Shown: positions 1 to 11,484, counted from the stretch's first letter. The stretch: DNA of 64,000 bases from Bathynomus jamesi (GCA_023014485.1 JAJOZX010009050.1:1-64000); one strand, 5' to 3'. A program made the numbers and translations. The notes: generated from the sequence alone by a model not told the origin.

Positions 1-493
1 CCTGCAGCGTCTATCAGAATCATTGTCGTAAATGAGCTGAGAGTAAATGGGTTTGTAATCGTGATACCCCTTTGATTTCAAATTTTTGCTACTGAAATTT
101 GGAAAATGTCCAATTCCTGTGCTACTTTTTCATTGAAGTTGTTGGATGGACTTGAAAAGTGGCGAGGACATTTACTTTGGTGTTGTATCCTGTTACCGTT
201 AGGGCCTTCCGCTTTGAGCTTCCAGTATCGAAGAGTTGGTGGCATTTGGCGGTGGTTTATTATATTTTTCTTGAAATAAGCAAACTTTCTTTACAATTAT
301 TGTAAGAAATAGCCCACGATACAAGATATACTTTTTCTTCATTGCTGAATTCCATCCTTCTGACATGGCGCTGACTGGGGCTATGGCGTAGAGCTTCCTG
401 TTCTAGCCTAGGGTCATTCTGGCCTTTTATAGTTGCTTTCAAAAGTATCGCATACAGTGCAGTGATATCACTGAACTTATTTATTATTAACAA
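1..493 (-). mobile_element. Mariner-like element fragment (family 2), N-terminal transposase part
   Basis: This minus-strand fragment matches 29763-30190, where more of the same mariner-like transposase is preserved. It covers the N-terminal DNA-binding part of the transposase and the region upstream of it. The left side runs off the window. Compared with the 29.7-30.2 kb copy it keeps about 100 bp (roughly 380-475) that the other copy has lost. It is broken by stops and frameshifts and cannot encode a working enzyme. Confidence 0.7.
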
Positions 494-558
494 ATCATTT
501 GTATGTATAAATCCTTAAAGAGTTTTCTCACATTCTGTACTTATAAACATATATAATA

Positions 559-630
<72 letters not shown>

Positions 631-833
631 GTTATTATGTATATGTGTATTAACTTGTGTGTGTGTGTGGGCGGGTGTGTTTGCGTGTTTGCTTGTCAAG
701 TCTAAAGTATGTATATATATTTTTTTTCATCTGATCATCAAACAAACAAGTAAAATAATAAATTGTATTATTATTATTTTATTATTATTATTATATTAGT
801 TGTAGTAGTAGTAGTAGTAGTAGTAGTAGTATT
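559..833. repeat. Microsatellite cluster: (TA)n, (TG)n, (ATT)n, (AGT)n
   Basis: A TA tract at about 559-627 is followed by a short GT-rich stretch, an ATT tract near 765-797 and an AGT tract near 805-831. The same order occurs at 30220-30490, so the cluster belongs to a block duplicated between the two places. No gene is seen. Confidence 0.9.
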
Positions 834-927
834 TCGGATTCCACGTTAAACTGTAGGTCTAAAGTGGAGTAGAAAACTTGACATTCGTCACAGTGAACAA
901 TTCTGGCGGAAGCTAACCAAAGGTATA
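831..927 (+). mobile_element. SINE fragment, tRNA-like 3' part
   Basis: The stretch beginning with TTCGGATTCCACG matches the second tRNA-like half of the SINE-containing block at 30761-30900, including a box-B-like GGTTCGGATTCC remnant. It joins the AGT microsatellite directly, so its 5' part is missing here. Confidence 0.55.
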
Positions 928-1660
928 TATTAATGTCACATCAGATATGTAAGCTGTAAAGAAAAATATTGAAAAATTTTATGTAATTTTTTTTTTTTAA
1001 TACAAAATTTGTTTGGTTTTCTCTTTGAATAAATGTTTGTTGTCAGTTTATGCCTGATTTTATATACATATATACGTATGTCTATATTATACAAAAAATA
1101 AGATTGAGTGTAAAACACCTCATGGAGAATCAGAAGAAAAGAGTATTAAATAGTAGAAATTGTAAAAAGACAGTGGGTCTAACATTTACAAAGACGTTTC
1201 GTGATCTACAGACTGTACACTTTGTACAGCTTCGTAAATACCAAATTAGCCAAAATGAAATTGAAACGAGACCAAGGAAATATAAGAGAAAAGTAGGAAC
1301 AGCTAAATTTCTCTTTGAAAGACCATTTCAAATATTCATGAAGTAAAAAGACAGATTTACAAAGTAGTTTCCTCATTTGCAACGATTTTTCAATTACACA
1401 TTGAAAATAACTGCAGCAAAATCATAACTTACTCTAAATCAACTTAAACAAATACAAAATAACAACTGAATCTATAACTGAAAGCATCGAAAGCATAATA
1501 TTCACATGTAATCACAGTCTGAGTTCATGGCAATTGGACAGTCGTGTCACATATCATTTATTTTACAAACAATTAGTAAATAGATTTAATTAATTCAAAC
1601 GAAAATAGTAATATTGTTGAAATTGATGAAAATGAAAATATTAACAGTGAATAAATTAGG
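928..1660. repeat. Array spacer upstream of FReD copy 1
   Basis: This is the conserved spacer that precedes every full FReD promoter in the array (compare 7656-8330, 30905-31640, 41760-42570, 53698-54390, 62837-63620). It is AT-rich and has short open frames that are not conserved between units because of indels, so I see no gene in it. Confidence 0.75.
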
Positions 1661-1915
1661 AAGTAAAAATGAGAGTGAATCTAGTTTGGAATAATCTCAT
1701 TTGAGACTCAGACTTCACAATTTTCGAAGTGCACCAGACAGGAAATAGAAATAATCTGAAGTGAGGGTACGCCCACAGAAACCACCATGTTTACAGATAT
1801 ACTGAAACAAGATAATTCGCATTAAAAAATGTATAAAAAGAAGAGGATTTTTCAAAGTTACTATACCTAACTGTTAGAAGCCAGTTATAGGACAGGTTAA
1901 AGAGGAATTGCAAAT
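1661..1915 (+). promoter_or_regulatory. Proximal promoter of FReD copy 1
   Basis: The palindrome TCTCATTTGAGA lies at 1695-1706 and a TATA box (TATAAAAAG) at 1832-1840, 84 bp before the ATG. The whole block is conserved upstream of the other copies. Transcription would be expected to start about 30 bp after the TATA box, giving a short 5' leader. Confidence 0.75.
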
Positions 1916-2828
1916 ATGGTTGAATCCAACTTTCTGATCTCACTCTTGATGATCGCTTTAGTGAGCAAATTTGGTTGTGGAAAGAAGAGTGAATCTACGA
2001 TGATAGAACTTTACAACCTCTTCGAAGAGATTGGATTCTCTCCTGCGTGCGTGTCTCAACTCTGGCGCACTGTAAGAACTCTGCAAGTGATTCCTTAATG
2101 CATGGAATGAAAGTACAAATGCATTCGATTCAACATTCGATGGACAATTTCAAAGAAGTTAAAAACCCTCATCGGAACTGTGCAGATCTTTTTAACATCG
2201 GCGATAAAATGTCTGGGGTTCGGACTGTGTACCCTTTCAGCTTTTGCGAAAATCGACCCGTTTCCGTTTACTGCGATCAAACTACTGACGGAGGGGGATG
2301 GACAGTATTTCAACATCGAGAGGCTCTACCACAAAGAGAAAACTTCTTCAGGAAATGGGTGGAGTACAAACTGGGTTTTGGAAACCTAGACGGAGAATTC
2401 TGGCTCGGTCTCGACAACATTCACGCTCTCGTTAGCAACACTCTAATGGAACTGAGAGTGGACCTTGAGGACTTCGATGGGAAAAAGCGTTGGGCAAAGT
2501 ACGAATACTTTTACGTCGGAGACGCCACTCACAAATACCTCTTGGATTTTGGAGAATATTCTGGAAACGCCGGCGACGGGTTAGGGCTTCACAACGGTGA
2601 AAAATTTACAACGAAAGATCAAGACAACGACAGGTCTGGGAACAATTGTGCTGAGGAATTCCGCGGTGCATGGTGGTATGCAGCATGTCATCATTCCAAC
2701 CTGAATGGGTACCAACATGAAGGCAATCACACATCATACGCTGACGGCATCAACTGGAAAGAATTCCATGGGATGCAATACTCTCTGAAAACAACAACCC
2801 TCAGCCTCAGACCAAAATTCAAAACTAA
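1916..2828 (+). pseudogene. FReD copy 1, secreted fibrinogen-domain lectin with two 1-bp deletions
   Basis: The frame opens with the family signal peptide from ATG 1916 but shifts near 2058, where CAAA of the other copies reads CAA. The reading then continues in the second frame through the whole fibrinogen C-terminal domain: the NCADLF start, a GGGWTV motif, the EFWLGLDNIHAL block, the DQDND calcium-site motif and ADGINW. A second 1-bp deletion near 2821 (AAAAA to AAAA) removes the normal stop, so the frame runs on into microsatellite to 2967. The nominal length without the lesions is 304 codons. The two lesions lie in short A runs and could be real inactivation or sequencing errors. The downstream CTA/AAT/GAAGAAG flank resembles copies 3 and 8. 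Confidence 0.85.
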
Positions 2829-2928
2829 AATCACAAATAATTATAGTTATTTATTGATATCATATTTACTGTATTGTATTTACAGACAAAAACTATATCT
2901 CTTAAAATTTTCTAGGATTTGCTTATTG

Positions 2929-2966
<38 letters not shown>

Positions 2967-3491
2967 ATAATAATAATAATAATAATAATAGGAAAAAGAA
3001 GAAGGAGAAGAAGAATAACTTGTAAAAAGTTGCAGCAGTATTTTTCCTGACTTTAATAACTGTATCTGTATTAATTACATATTATAAATTTATTTGAAGA
3101 TTTTTTCATATGATACATTTGTTATAAAATGAAAAATAAATATTGTTTGGAAGAAATGTATTTTTGAACCAATATTTACACAAAAATATAATGAATATTA
3201 TCATATTCTTTATTTCCATTTAACCCACTAAGAAAATTAGCCACCGCCTCTGTTTTATCTATCCCTATTCAATACATTTTCTATGAATGAAAAAAGCCGC
3301 AAAAGAGTGGAAGCTCTTAAAGATATTGGCAATGATTACACACGATTTAACGTTTCTGCTCAAAATACTCCATTTGTGATGAACAAAGATGAAAATTTCA
3401 AAGCAATTGAAATTTTAATAAAATTATTTAAACGAGTCTAAAACCCATTTCTTAACTGAGGTAATTAATTAGTTATTTAATTAAATAATTG

Positions 3492-3536
<45 letters not shown>

Positions 3537-3735
3537 GTAATACTACTACTACTAATACTAATAATAACAGGTGACATTTTTATCTTAACATTTAGATTAG
3601 TGTTAAAATGAGTTGTGTCTAACTTTCATGACGGAAATTGTTTCATTAAGTCAAATTTAGAATTTGACAATATATATTTTTTTAAGGAAATAATATAACA
3701 AATTCGTATGATGACGTAGTTTGACTAAAAGTTTA
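2829..3735. repeat. 3' flank of FReD copy 1 with microsatellites and poly(A) signal
   Basis: A CTA tract (2931-2966) and AAT tract (2964-2991) are followed by a poly(A) signal AATAAA at 3135-3140. A second AAT tract lies near 3490-3533. Compared with other units the flank lacks about 200 bp, including the GA tract, as if deleted between CCAATATT and TTTACACAAA. No gene is seen. Confidence 0.75.
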
Positions 3736-3739
3736 TACC

Positions 3740-5430
3740 CTATTATAATTTAACATCACAGGAAAAACGTGAGAGGTTACAATAGATCATACAGGTTTAA
3801 TGATAAAGTAAAATTCCTTACAGGAATATTACCTCTTGATTGGAGTGCAATAACCGAAAATAACAATGTGGGTTCTCAATCACATTAATGGCTATATTCA
3901 ACACATACTTTCCTCTTAAATCAAAAGTAATATCTAAAACTAGATACAACAGACAATGGATCACCCAACCGCTCATTATGGCTATTCAACGCAAGTATAC
4001 ACTCTTTAAATTATGGAAAACTGACATTATTACCAAATAGACAAAAAAATTACTGTAACAGGTTTAATGGAGTGATTTTAAGAGGAAAAGCAAATCACTC
4101 TTCTTCAAAAAGTGATGAACAAAAATCCAATCCTGAAATGTATGAAATACTTTGAAGAATTTAATTGAAACAAAAAAAAGTGAAATTCCTTGTCCTCCCT
4201 CACACAAGACGGAAATTCTTACCATGATCGCAAAGACATATCCATGTTATGAAACAACTTCTTTGCAAATATCATCTCCAACACTGCACCCTCGATTCCA
4301 AATACTGATCCTTACTGGCGACAATATATCCATAACAAACTCCAAACTAGTTTTTCTTTGATCTATTCCTATTGAACGATACGTTTTAGCAGTAAAATAT
4401 CTGAAAAGTAAAGATTCTGACGTCAATACGATTTCATTAAAAATATACAAATAAGGATCGAATAAACACACACAATAAACAATCGTATACAATAAACTTA
4501 TTAAATTCTTAATGAAATACGAGTTTTAACTAAAACATAGTTTGGGTTTAGAGGTGGATATACAAAGGAAGATGCCATAATCATACTATTAGAAAATGAA
4601 TATCAGTACAACAAAAAGAAACTGCTTTGGTTTTGCTCGACTTGTCTAAAGTACAGTATATGATACAATTTCGCATGAAATCTTATTGAATAAACTTTAC
4701 ATTTACGGAAGAAGAGGAAATATCCTCGAATGGTACAAATCGTATCTGACAAATCGTTATCAATACATTATATTAAAAGATAATTATACGAGAAGACGAT
4801 GTTAAGTACAAGGATCCCTCAAAGATCAAATATTGGGCCATTACGATTTCTAATCCATGTCAACAATTTTAATCTCACAACCACATTAAATTGCGTACAA
4901 TATGCAGAAGATAACACAACTACTTCTTCCATCATAAGTTAGACCTTCTCATAATTGAAACGAACATGCAATTGGAGTATGGGTACAGAAAATGTGTAGA
5001 AATTACAATACTACTCTTGCAAGGGTGAACAAAGTTAAAATTAGACGATAAACTAAATTTCAAAATTCATATACAAAATATCAAATAAAAAATATCAACA
5101 TTTCTCTTCAAATTATTTTCTGCTCATATTATTTGGAATCTACAAACTAAATGCCTCATATCTCTATCAAATCTTCCATCATAATACTGCACCAGAAATC
5201 ATCCAAAGCAAAATATTAGCTTCCCAAACACAACACCGCTTTAACACAAGACAATCAAAGACGTTCATCAGAAAACCGAAAGAAAAATTCCTCAGATCAT
5301 GCAAGTCAGAAGAGTGTATCCTTTTTTATAATAAAAATGAATCTATATTCTTATTTAGCAAAACAAAAACAATAAAAGTACGAAATGATAAAATAAAATT
5401 AAATAAACTCAATTAACAAAGTATCTAATA
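3740..5430 (+). mobile_element. Decayed non-LTR retrotransposon RT (unit-internal copy)
   Basis: Read across frames on the + strand, this region gives a non-LTR reverse transcriptase of jockey-like appearance. It has a WIT..I...K linker region, a degenerate palm motif of the form IPQGSILGPL near 4805-4850, a YAEDNTT box in place of YADD near 4900-4925, and a C-terminal part after 5040. Many frameshifts and stops are present. The same relic sits at the same place in nearly every array unit, so it inserted before the array expanded. Confidence 0.7.
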
Positions 5431-5439
5431 ATTAATTAT

Positions 5440-5668
5440 TTATTATTTAAAAGTTTAGCTTCTTAAATCCCAACAAATACCATTGTATAATCTTAGGTGA
5501 ATTTTTGTATGTACTAATAAACATATACACACTGTATACATGTGTATATGTATATGTGTGTATTAATTTATGTATATGTATATGTGTGTATGTGTGCGTT
5601 TCCTTGTCACGTTTAAAGTATGTCTTGTTGCATCTGATCCTGAAAACGAACAAATAAAATAATACATT

Positions 5669-5703
<35 letters not shown>

Positions 5704-5884
5704 TTTATTTTTTTATTTTATTTTCCATTTTCATTTCTGTCATGTAATAAATAAATTGAATCCCATTAATTTTGCCTCAAAAGCTTCGATGCTTCCAACG
5801 GCATATTCAGATTAGAATACTGTGAATATATTATGTCATATCAGATATGTAAACTGTAAAGAAAAATATTGAAATATTGTAAAA
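5440..5884. repeat. Array spacer with TG/TA-rich and ATT microsatellites
   Basis: This spacer follows the RT relic and contains a TG/TA-rich stretch and an ATT tract at about 5669-5703. It corresponds to 35961-36420 and 48031-48483. No gene is seen. Confidence 0.7.
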
Positions 5885-6079
5885 TTTTATGTGGATCTTT
5901 CAAGCTATTTCCCCCCTAACATACTCTTTGCAACAATCACCCCCCAATATTGATCTTTTCAACTATATCCCCACAAAGTTTAAACTCTGCAAATTAACCA
6001 AAATAAGATAAGAAAATGATAACAACAAATGTATTATTTATTGCAAATATATAATAAATAGAGAAACATTTTTTACATA

Positions 6080-6239
6080 GGATAAAATTTGAATGCCCGG
6101 TTAGGTCAACTGTAGGCCCTTGACGATTGGTTAGGTTTAGTTGTGATATTTTCGTTAGTTTTAACGAAAATATCACTACTAAACCTAACCACTCGTCAAG
6201 GGCCTACAGTTGACGTAACCGGGCATTAAAATTTTATCC
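6080..6239. mobile_element. Palindromic foldback MITE
   Basis: This is a nearly perfect inverted repeat of about 160 bp whose ends read GGATAAAATTT and AAATTTTATCC-like. The arms meet near 6158 around GTTTTAACG. It would fold into one long hairpin. A second copy lies at 48681-48840 in the duplicated block. Confidence 0.8.
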
Positions 6240-6311
6240 AAACCGGAAAGATGATAGAATATAATAAAATTTTCAAGATATGTATCTTATATAAATATCT
6301 TAAAAATTCTA

Positions 6312-7525
6312 CAGGGTGTCCCATAAGTCCGGCATCATAGGAAAAATAATAAAAAAAGGCAAAACAAAAGCTTTTATTTACAGAACGTGCTCAATATGTC
6401 CACCATTGTTTTCAATACACAAATTCAGACGTGATACCCAGTCAGCAAGCACACGGCGAATGATGTCAGGAGTAATGGTGTTACATGCCCCAATAATGCG
6501 CTGCCGCAAATGTTCAACACTCCTAATTTTCTCTGCGTATACCAGCGCTTTCAAGTGGCCCCAGAGATAAAAATCTAGTGGCGTGAGATCCGGGCTTCTA
6601 GCTGGCCATTCCACAGGCCCTCGACGTCCTATCCAATAACCAGGGAATTGTTGGTACAGGTATTCCCTTACTTGGGTGCTGTAATGTGCAGGACCGCCGT
6701 CTTGCTGGAGCCATGTTGGAAAATTTCCTTCTTTGTTTAAGACACTGGGAAATGCTTCTTCCTTGAGCATACGTAGGTAGGTGCCTCCAGTGGCATGTTC
6801 ATCGAAAAAGAGAGGGCCTATGATGCGATCCTTCCAAATGCCACACCATACCATCACCCGAGATGCACCTTGTTCCTTTGAAGAGGTATACCAGTGAGGG
6901 TTGTTTTGAGACCAGTAGCGGGTGTTCTGTCGATTTACCTCACCATTTCCATAAAAAACAGCCTCGTCACTGAACAGAATGGTGGACGGGAAATTGGCAT
7001 CCCGAGCATATTGTTCCGTAGCCCATTCACAAAATTCCATCCGCCGGTCGGGATCATCATCTTCGCTTAATTTCTGTAGGATCTGAAGTTTATATGGATG
7101 CCATTTGTGAGCCTGAAGAATGCGATGGATGCTACTTTTCGACACTCCTGTCTCGGCGGACAATCGCCGAAGAGACTTATTGGGACTTCTGTTAAAATGA
7201 GCCAGGCTAGCAGTCGCTGTATCATCGTCAGTGGACCTCCTTGAAGGTCCACTGCGTGGTTTATCTTATATGGATCCTGTTTCCTTAAACTTTGCAACAA
7301 GTCTGCTAACACAACTCTGTGTTATTGGCTCGCGGTCTGGATGCAGTCTGTTAAATTCAGCAGCAGCCTCTCTTTGACTCCGATTTCCTATGAGTAGAAT
7401 TATGGATTCGTTCTTCCTTGCTCACAGACATTATGGCCTGTAGAAAGAGAAAAATATGAATTATGGTTTGTAGAAATAGAAAAATACGAATTTCTCCTAT
7501 GATGCCGGACTTATGGGACACCCTG
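6312..7525 (-). mobile_element. DD41D mariner-type transposon
   Basis: Terminal inverted repeats starting CAGGGTGTCCCATAAGTC bound the element and a TA dinucleotide flanks it on each side (6310-6311, 7526-7527), as expected for Tc1/mariner. It encodes a transposase on the minus strand. Related copies lie at 18893-19656 (internally deleted) and 48913-53570 (split by another transposon). Confidence 0.9.
6378..7431 (-). pseudogene. Mariner-type transposase (DD41D), N-terminal frameshifts
   Basis: The catalytic part is an uninterrupted 261-residue frame at 6378-7163. It carries the first Asp in FSDEAVFYGNG, the second in QQDGGPAHY and the third in SPDLTPLDFYLWG. I count 41 residues between the second and third Asp, which matches the DD41D (rosa-like) group. 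Upstream, helix-turn-helix sequence continues to an ATG at 7431, but it is split among frames by at least one stop and indel, so the full product of about 350 aa is not made from this copy. In eukaryotes such enzymes act in the nucleus, cutting at the terminal repeats and inserting at TA. Confidence 0.85.
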
Positions 7526-7655
7526 TATTATGTAAATAAGATACGTAAAACCTGTTAAATTATCTCCCCTCCCCGCAATATTGATCTTTTAAACTATGTT
7601 CCCCCCCCCCTCTCTGAAGCTGGGGAGTGAAATAGTTGAAAAGATCCTTTTATGT

Positions 7656-8349
7656 AACTTGTTTTGTTTTTGTGAATAAAATTTTTTTTTTTTTTTTAAT
7701 AAATGTTTGTTGTCAGTTTATACCTTATTTATATACATATATATGTATGTATATTATAAAGAAAATAAGAGTGAGTGTAAAACACCTTATGGAGAATCAG
7801 AAGAAAAGAGTATTAAATAGTAGAAATTGTAAAAAGACAGTGGGTCTAACATTTACAAGGACGTTTCGTGATCTATCCATTGTACACTTTTATGGCTTCG
7901 TAAATACAAAATTAGTCATTTTGAAAATGAAACAAGACCAAGAAAAAATAAAAGAATAAAAAGAGTATAACTTAATTTCTCTTTGAAAGACAATTTCAAG
8001 TATTCATGATGTAAAAAGATATATTTACAAAGTCGTTTTCTTATTTGTAACTTTGCTTCAATTCGACATTCAAAATAAATATAGCAAAATCGTAACTTAC
8101 TCTAAATCAACTTAAACAAATATAAAATAACAACTGAATCTATAATTCAAAGCAGGGAAAGGATAAATTTCACATAACAAAAGCATTTTCATATCCAACT
8201 TCAAGGCAATTGATCATTGCTGTAAGAGTAAGTTTATTTTAGAAATAAATAGTAATTCGATGTAATTAATTCAATCGAAAAGAGTAAAATCATTGAAATT
8301 GATGAAAATGAGAATATTAACGGAGAATAAATTGGAAAACAAAACAAAT
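7656..8349. repeat. Array spacer upstream of FReD copy 2
   Basis: This is the conserved spacer resuming exactly at the second copy of the TTTTATGT target duplication. It includes a T run at about 7681-7698. Apart from short non-conserved frames I see no gene. Confidence 0.7.
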
Positions 8350-8589
8350 AATAAAAGCTCATCTACTTTGGAGTAATCTCATTTGAGACGCCCACTTCAG
8401 CATTTCCTAAATGCACCAGACAGGAAAAGGACAATAAAAAATGAGGGTTCGCCCACAAAATCCACGATGTTTACAGATATTCTGAGCCATGATAATGCCC
8501 TGAAAGAATCTATAAAAAGGAAAGAGTTTTTGAAATGTGTATAAATATTAGAAGCCGCTTTTAGGACACCTTAAACAAGAAGAGTAAAT
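8350..8589 (+). promoter_or_regulatory. Proximal promoter of FReD copy 2
   Basis: The palindrome TCTCATTTGAGA is at 8377-8388 and TATAAAAAGG at 8511-8520, 79 bp before ATG. The block is almost identical to the one upstream of copy 8 (54391-54635). Confidence 0.75.
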
Positions 8590-9504
8590 ATGGTTGAATC
8601 CAACCTTCTGATCTCACTCTTGATCATTGTTTTAGTGAGCAAATTTGGTTGTGGAAAGATGAGTGAATCTACGATGATAGAACTTTACAACCTTTACGAA
8701 GAGATTGGATTCTCTCCTGCGTGCGTGTCTCAAACTCTGGCGCACTGTGAGAACTCTGCAAGTGATTCCTTAATGCATGGAATGAAAGTACAAATGCATT
8801 CGATTCAAAACTTGATAGACAATTTCAAAGAAGTTAAAAACCCTCCTCGAAACTGTGCAGACCTTTTTAACATCGGCGATAAAGTGTCTGGGGTTCGAAC
8901 AGTGTACCCTTTTAGCTTTTGCGAAAATCGACCCGTTTCCGTTTTCTGCGATCAAACTACTGACGGAGGCGGATGGACGGTAATTCAACATCGAGAGGCT
9001 CTTCCACAAAGAGAAAACTTCTTCAGGAAATGGATAGAGTACAAACTAGGTTTCGGAAAACTAGAGGGAGAATTCTGGCTCGGTCTCGACAACATTCACG
9101 CACTCGTTAGCAACACTCTAATGGAACTGAGAGTGGACCTTGAGGACTTCGATGGGAAAAAGCGTTGGGCAAAGTACGAACACTTTTACATCGGAGACGC
9201 CACTCACAAATACCTCTTAGATTTGGGAGAATATTCCGGAAACGCCGGAAATTCATTAAATTATCAAAACGGTCAAAAATTTTCAACAAAAGATCAAGAC
9301 AATGACACGTATCCCAAAAACTGTGCTGAGGAATTCCGCGGTGCATGGTGGTATGCAGCATGTCATCATTCCAACCTGAATGGGTACCAATATGAAGGCA
9401 ATCACACTTCATTCGCTGATGGCATCAACTGGAACGAATTCCGTGGGCTTCACTACTCTCTGAAAACAACATCCGTCAGCCTCAGACCAAAATTCAGAAA
9501 ATAA
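8590..9504 (+). CDS. FReD copy 2, secreted fibrinogen-domain lectin (techylectin-like)
   Basis: This is an intact single-exon gene of 304 codons. Residues 1 to about 22 form a signal peptide (hydrophobic core LLISLLIIVLVSKFG). A short N-terminal region (23-85) with Cys45, Cys53 and a helix-like stretch probably links subunits. The fibrinogen C-terminal domain runs from Asn88-Cys89 to the end, with GGGW at 126-129, the EFWLGLDNIHAL block at 161-172, a calcium-site motif DQDND at 235-239, Cys245 and Cys258 (the expected C-terminal disulfide), WWYAACHHSNLNG at 253-265 and ADGINW at 276-281. There is an N-glycosylation sequon NHT at 271. Related proteins (tachylectin-5, ficolins) bind acetylated sugars on microbes in body fluid; the ligand of this one is inferred, not shown. 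AATAAA lies at 9791-9796. Confidence 0.92.
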   Translation: MVESNLLISLLIIVLVSKFGCGKMSESTMIELYNLYEEIGFSPACVSQTLAHCENSASDSLMHGMKVQMHSIQNLIDNFKEVKNPPRNCADLFNIGDKVSGVRTVYPFSFCENRPVSVFCDQTTDGGGWTVIQHREALPQRENFFRKWIEYKLGFGKLEGEFWLGLDNIHALVSNTLMELRVDLEDFDGKKRWAKYEHFYIGDATHKYLLDLGEYSGNAGNSLNYQNGQKFSTKDQDNDTYPKNCAEEFRGAWWYAACHHSNLNGYQYEGNHTSFADGINWNEFRGLHYSLKTTSVSLRPKFRK

Positions 9505-9633
9505 AATCATAAATAATTACAATTATTTCTTGATATCATATTTATTGCATTTACAGAGAAAAACTATATCTCATAAAATTTTCTAGGATTTGCTTGTTAA
9601 AATAATATTAATAATAATAATATAATATAATAC

Positions 9634-9669
<36 letters not shown>

Positions 9670-9910
9670 TAATAATAGCTTGTAAAATGTTGCAGCAGTA
9701 TTTTTCCTGACTTTAATAACTGTATCTCCACTAATGACACATTTAGATTCTTTTGAAGATTTTTTCGTGATACATTTGTTATAAAATGAAAATAAATATT
9801 ATTTGAAAGAAATGTATTTTTGAACCAATATTCTCATTTTAACAATCCTTTCACAAAAACATTGAATTATTGGCATTTTTCCGAAAAATGGTGAGTACGG
9901 CCCAAAATAC
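9505..9910. repeat. 3' flank of FReD copy 2 with AAT microsatellite
   Basis: An imperfect AAT tract fills about 9600-9680 and a poly(A) signal follows at 9791-9796. The 3' flank lacks the CTA tract seen after copies 1, 3 and 8. No gene is seen. Confidence 0.7.
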
Positions 9911-10094
9911 AAAATGGAGAGAGAGAGTTACAAGGAGTTACAAGGAAAAGAAGTACCTCAAAAGGCCTTGCGGCCCATACCGAGGAGGTACCAATGGCAA
10001 CGGGTGCCAGGGAAAATTTTCTACACACTCAAATAGTGTGCAAGATTTGGTCTAACCTTTTCTTGAACTGATCCACCGAGGAACTGTTTCTGTT

Positions 10095-10345
10095 ATTAAA
10101 AGTTTATTTTTCTTTCAACTATCCTAGCAGTAGTAGAAAACTGGATAGAAAAGTAGAAGGCTCTCTCCCCACCCTCCGCTCCCTCCCTGCCAGAGGCAGG
10201 TACGGAAAAAGGTTGAAGAAAATACCTTGACCCTGGAAAAGTTGCCAAGGAAATTTTACAGGAAAGTGGAGAATATATAAATAGCTCTAGATTTACCTTG
10301 CTCACAGAGACACCGTGCAAGCGAACTCCTGCAGAGTTTTCTTAT
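10095..10345. repeat. Repeat of unknown type shared with 44205-44465
   Basis: About 250 bp here and at 44205-44465 are clearly homologous although the flanking LINE fragments are cut at different places. The shared part includes a TTTTTCTTTCAACTAT stretch, a C-rich block with CCCTCC..GCCAGA and GGTTGAAGAAAATAC. It has no convincing coding frame. It could be a LINE 3' region or a separate insertion. Confidence 0.55.
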
Positions 10346-10887
10346 GTTTTAATCTTAAACTATCAACGTGTTAAAGTAATTCCCACATATACTAGTCCTA
10401 AATCGTTTCAAATCCAACTTCTAACCATTGTTGCGAGTTGGGTTATCATTTGAACTAAACATGCTTCTAAAATCGACATCTTTGAACCCGCGTCATGTAA
10501 ACGTCGATTGTAGCCCATATGCCTAACGAAAGGGATTAACTTTGTGGCATTTTTCGCCAGTTTCCAATCCACCTACCTACTTCCCCACCAATACCCAGCG
10601 CGCGCACTTCGGCCATTAGCCGGCGGTGAGGTACCTTATCAAAGGCCTTCTAATCAATTGCCCTACTCTTATCATAGTTTCGTAAAAATTGGTCGTTGCC
10701 AATTTACCGGCAGTTTTTACATAAATTTCTTATGTTCTTGTGGTTCGGAACCCACGTAAAATTGTAGGTCCCCTCCGCCACCACGGAGGACATACACAAT
10801 ACACGAACACAGTTAGGTAGACCAGCCATGAGTGGATCCTAGGGTCTTTGTTGGTCTGAAACATTATAACATTATAACATGACGTAG

Positions 10888-11424
10888 AAAAACTCGAGCA
10901 TGATGGTGAGACACGACCTATGCCGTCTAAACCCATGTTGGTGTCCCCAAGTAGCTTGTAGGAATCCAAATGGTCAACAATCCTACTCGCTATTATCCCC
11001 TCTAAATATTTACCTACAACTGAAGTTAAATGGTGTTATTTATAGAGGTTCCAAGCCTCTCTTCCCACGCATGAGATAGCAGTAGCGTCCTAATCGTAAC
11101 AGTAGAGAAAAAGACAATACTAAAAGTTTTTCTTTTTTTTTGCAGTCAGAGGAGAACATCCCTAACCTAAGCTAAAAGGACAGAGTGGGATGGGAAAAAC
11201 TCGAGCATGATGGTGAGACACGACCTATGCCGTCTAAACCCATGTTGGAGTCCCCAAGTAGCTTGTAGGAATCCAAATGGTCAACAATCCTACTCGCTAT
11301 TATCCCCTCTAAATATTTACCTACAACTGAAGTTAAATGGTGTTATTTATAGAGGTTTTTCTTTTTTTTTGCAGTCAGAGGAGAACATCCCTAACCTAAG
11401 CTAAAAGGACAGAGTGGGATGGGA
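10888..11424. repeat. Direct duplication inside the CR1-like remnant (A-x-B-A-B)
   Basis: A block of about 165 bp starting AAAACTCGAGCATGATGG occurs at about 10888 and again at about 11195. A block of about 65 bp containing TTTGCAGTCAGAGGAGAACA occurs at about 11129-11194 and again at about 11357-11424. In the second copy the blocks touch; in the first about 80 bp separate them. Confidence 0.8.
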
Positions 11425-11480
11425 AGGGGTCCTAGTAACCCACGGGACAGGTTTGTACAACAGACTTCACCCGCCCTCCC

Positions 11481-11484
<4 letters not shown>

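Larger units (their letters stand above)
5893..7647. mobile_element. Composite nonautonomous element with 8-bp target duplication TTTTATGT
   Basis: The ends are inverted repeats beginning GGATCTTT (5893) and closing AAAGATCC (7647). They are flanked by identical 8-bp sequences TTTTATGT at 5885-5892 and 7648-7655. Unoccupied versions of the site are present near 41820 and 62880. The element has been filled by a palindromic MITE (6080-6239) and a mariner element (6312-7525). An 8-bp duplication fits the hAT or P superfamilies; no transposase of its own is visible. The same composite occurs at 48492-53689. Confidence 0.8.
9911..11484 (-). mobile_element. CR1-like LINE remnant inserted at the GA tract
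   Basis: On the minus strand, RT pieces appear in 5' to 3' order. A segment reading like LTSVVGKYLEGII..R is at about 10870-11040, followed by an HGFRRHRSCLT-like segment. A KAFDKVPHRR motif lies at about 10600-10660. The C-terminal tail ending ..LVPPRYGPQGLL.YFFSL-like is at about 9930-10085. The 3' end abuts a GA run (CT on the coding strand), a short-repeat tail as in CR1-type elements, and another GA tract closes the other side at 11485. The element is broken by frameshifts and internal rearrangements. Confidence 0.7.

Noticed and set aside
1050..1346. 98-codon frame in the array spacer, also near 7636 and 31040
   Set aside because: The frame changes length through indels among units and has no start context or known domain; it is likely noncoding spacer.
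2829..2967. C-terminal extension of FReD copy 1
   Set aside because: It arises from loss of the normal stop by a 1-bp deletion and reads into microsatellite.
9107..9412. 101-codon minus-strand frame inside FReD copies (also in copies 6, 7, 8)
   Set aside because: It is the antisense shadow of the conserved fibrinogen domain and has no signal of its own.
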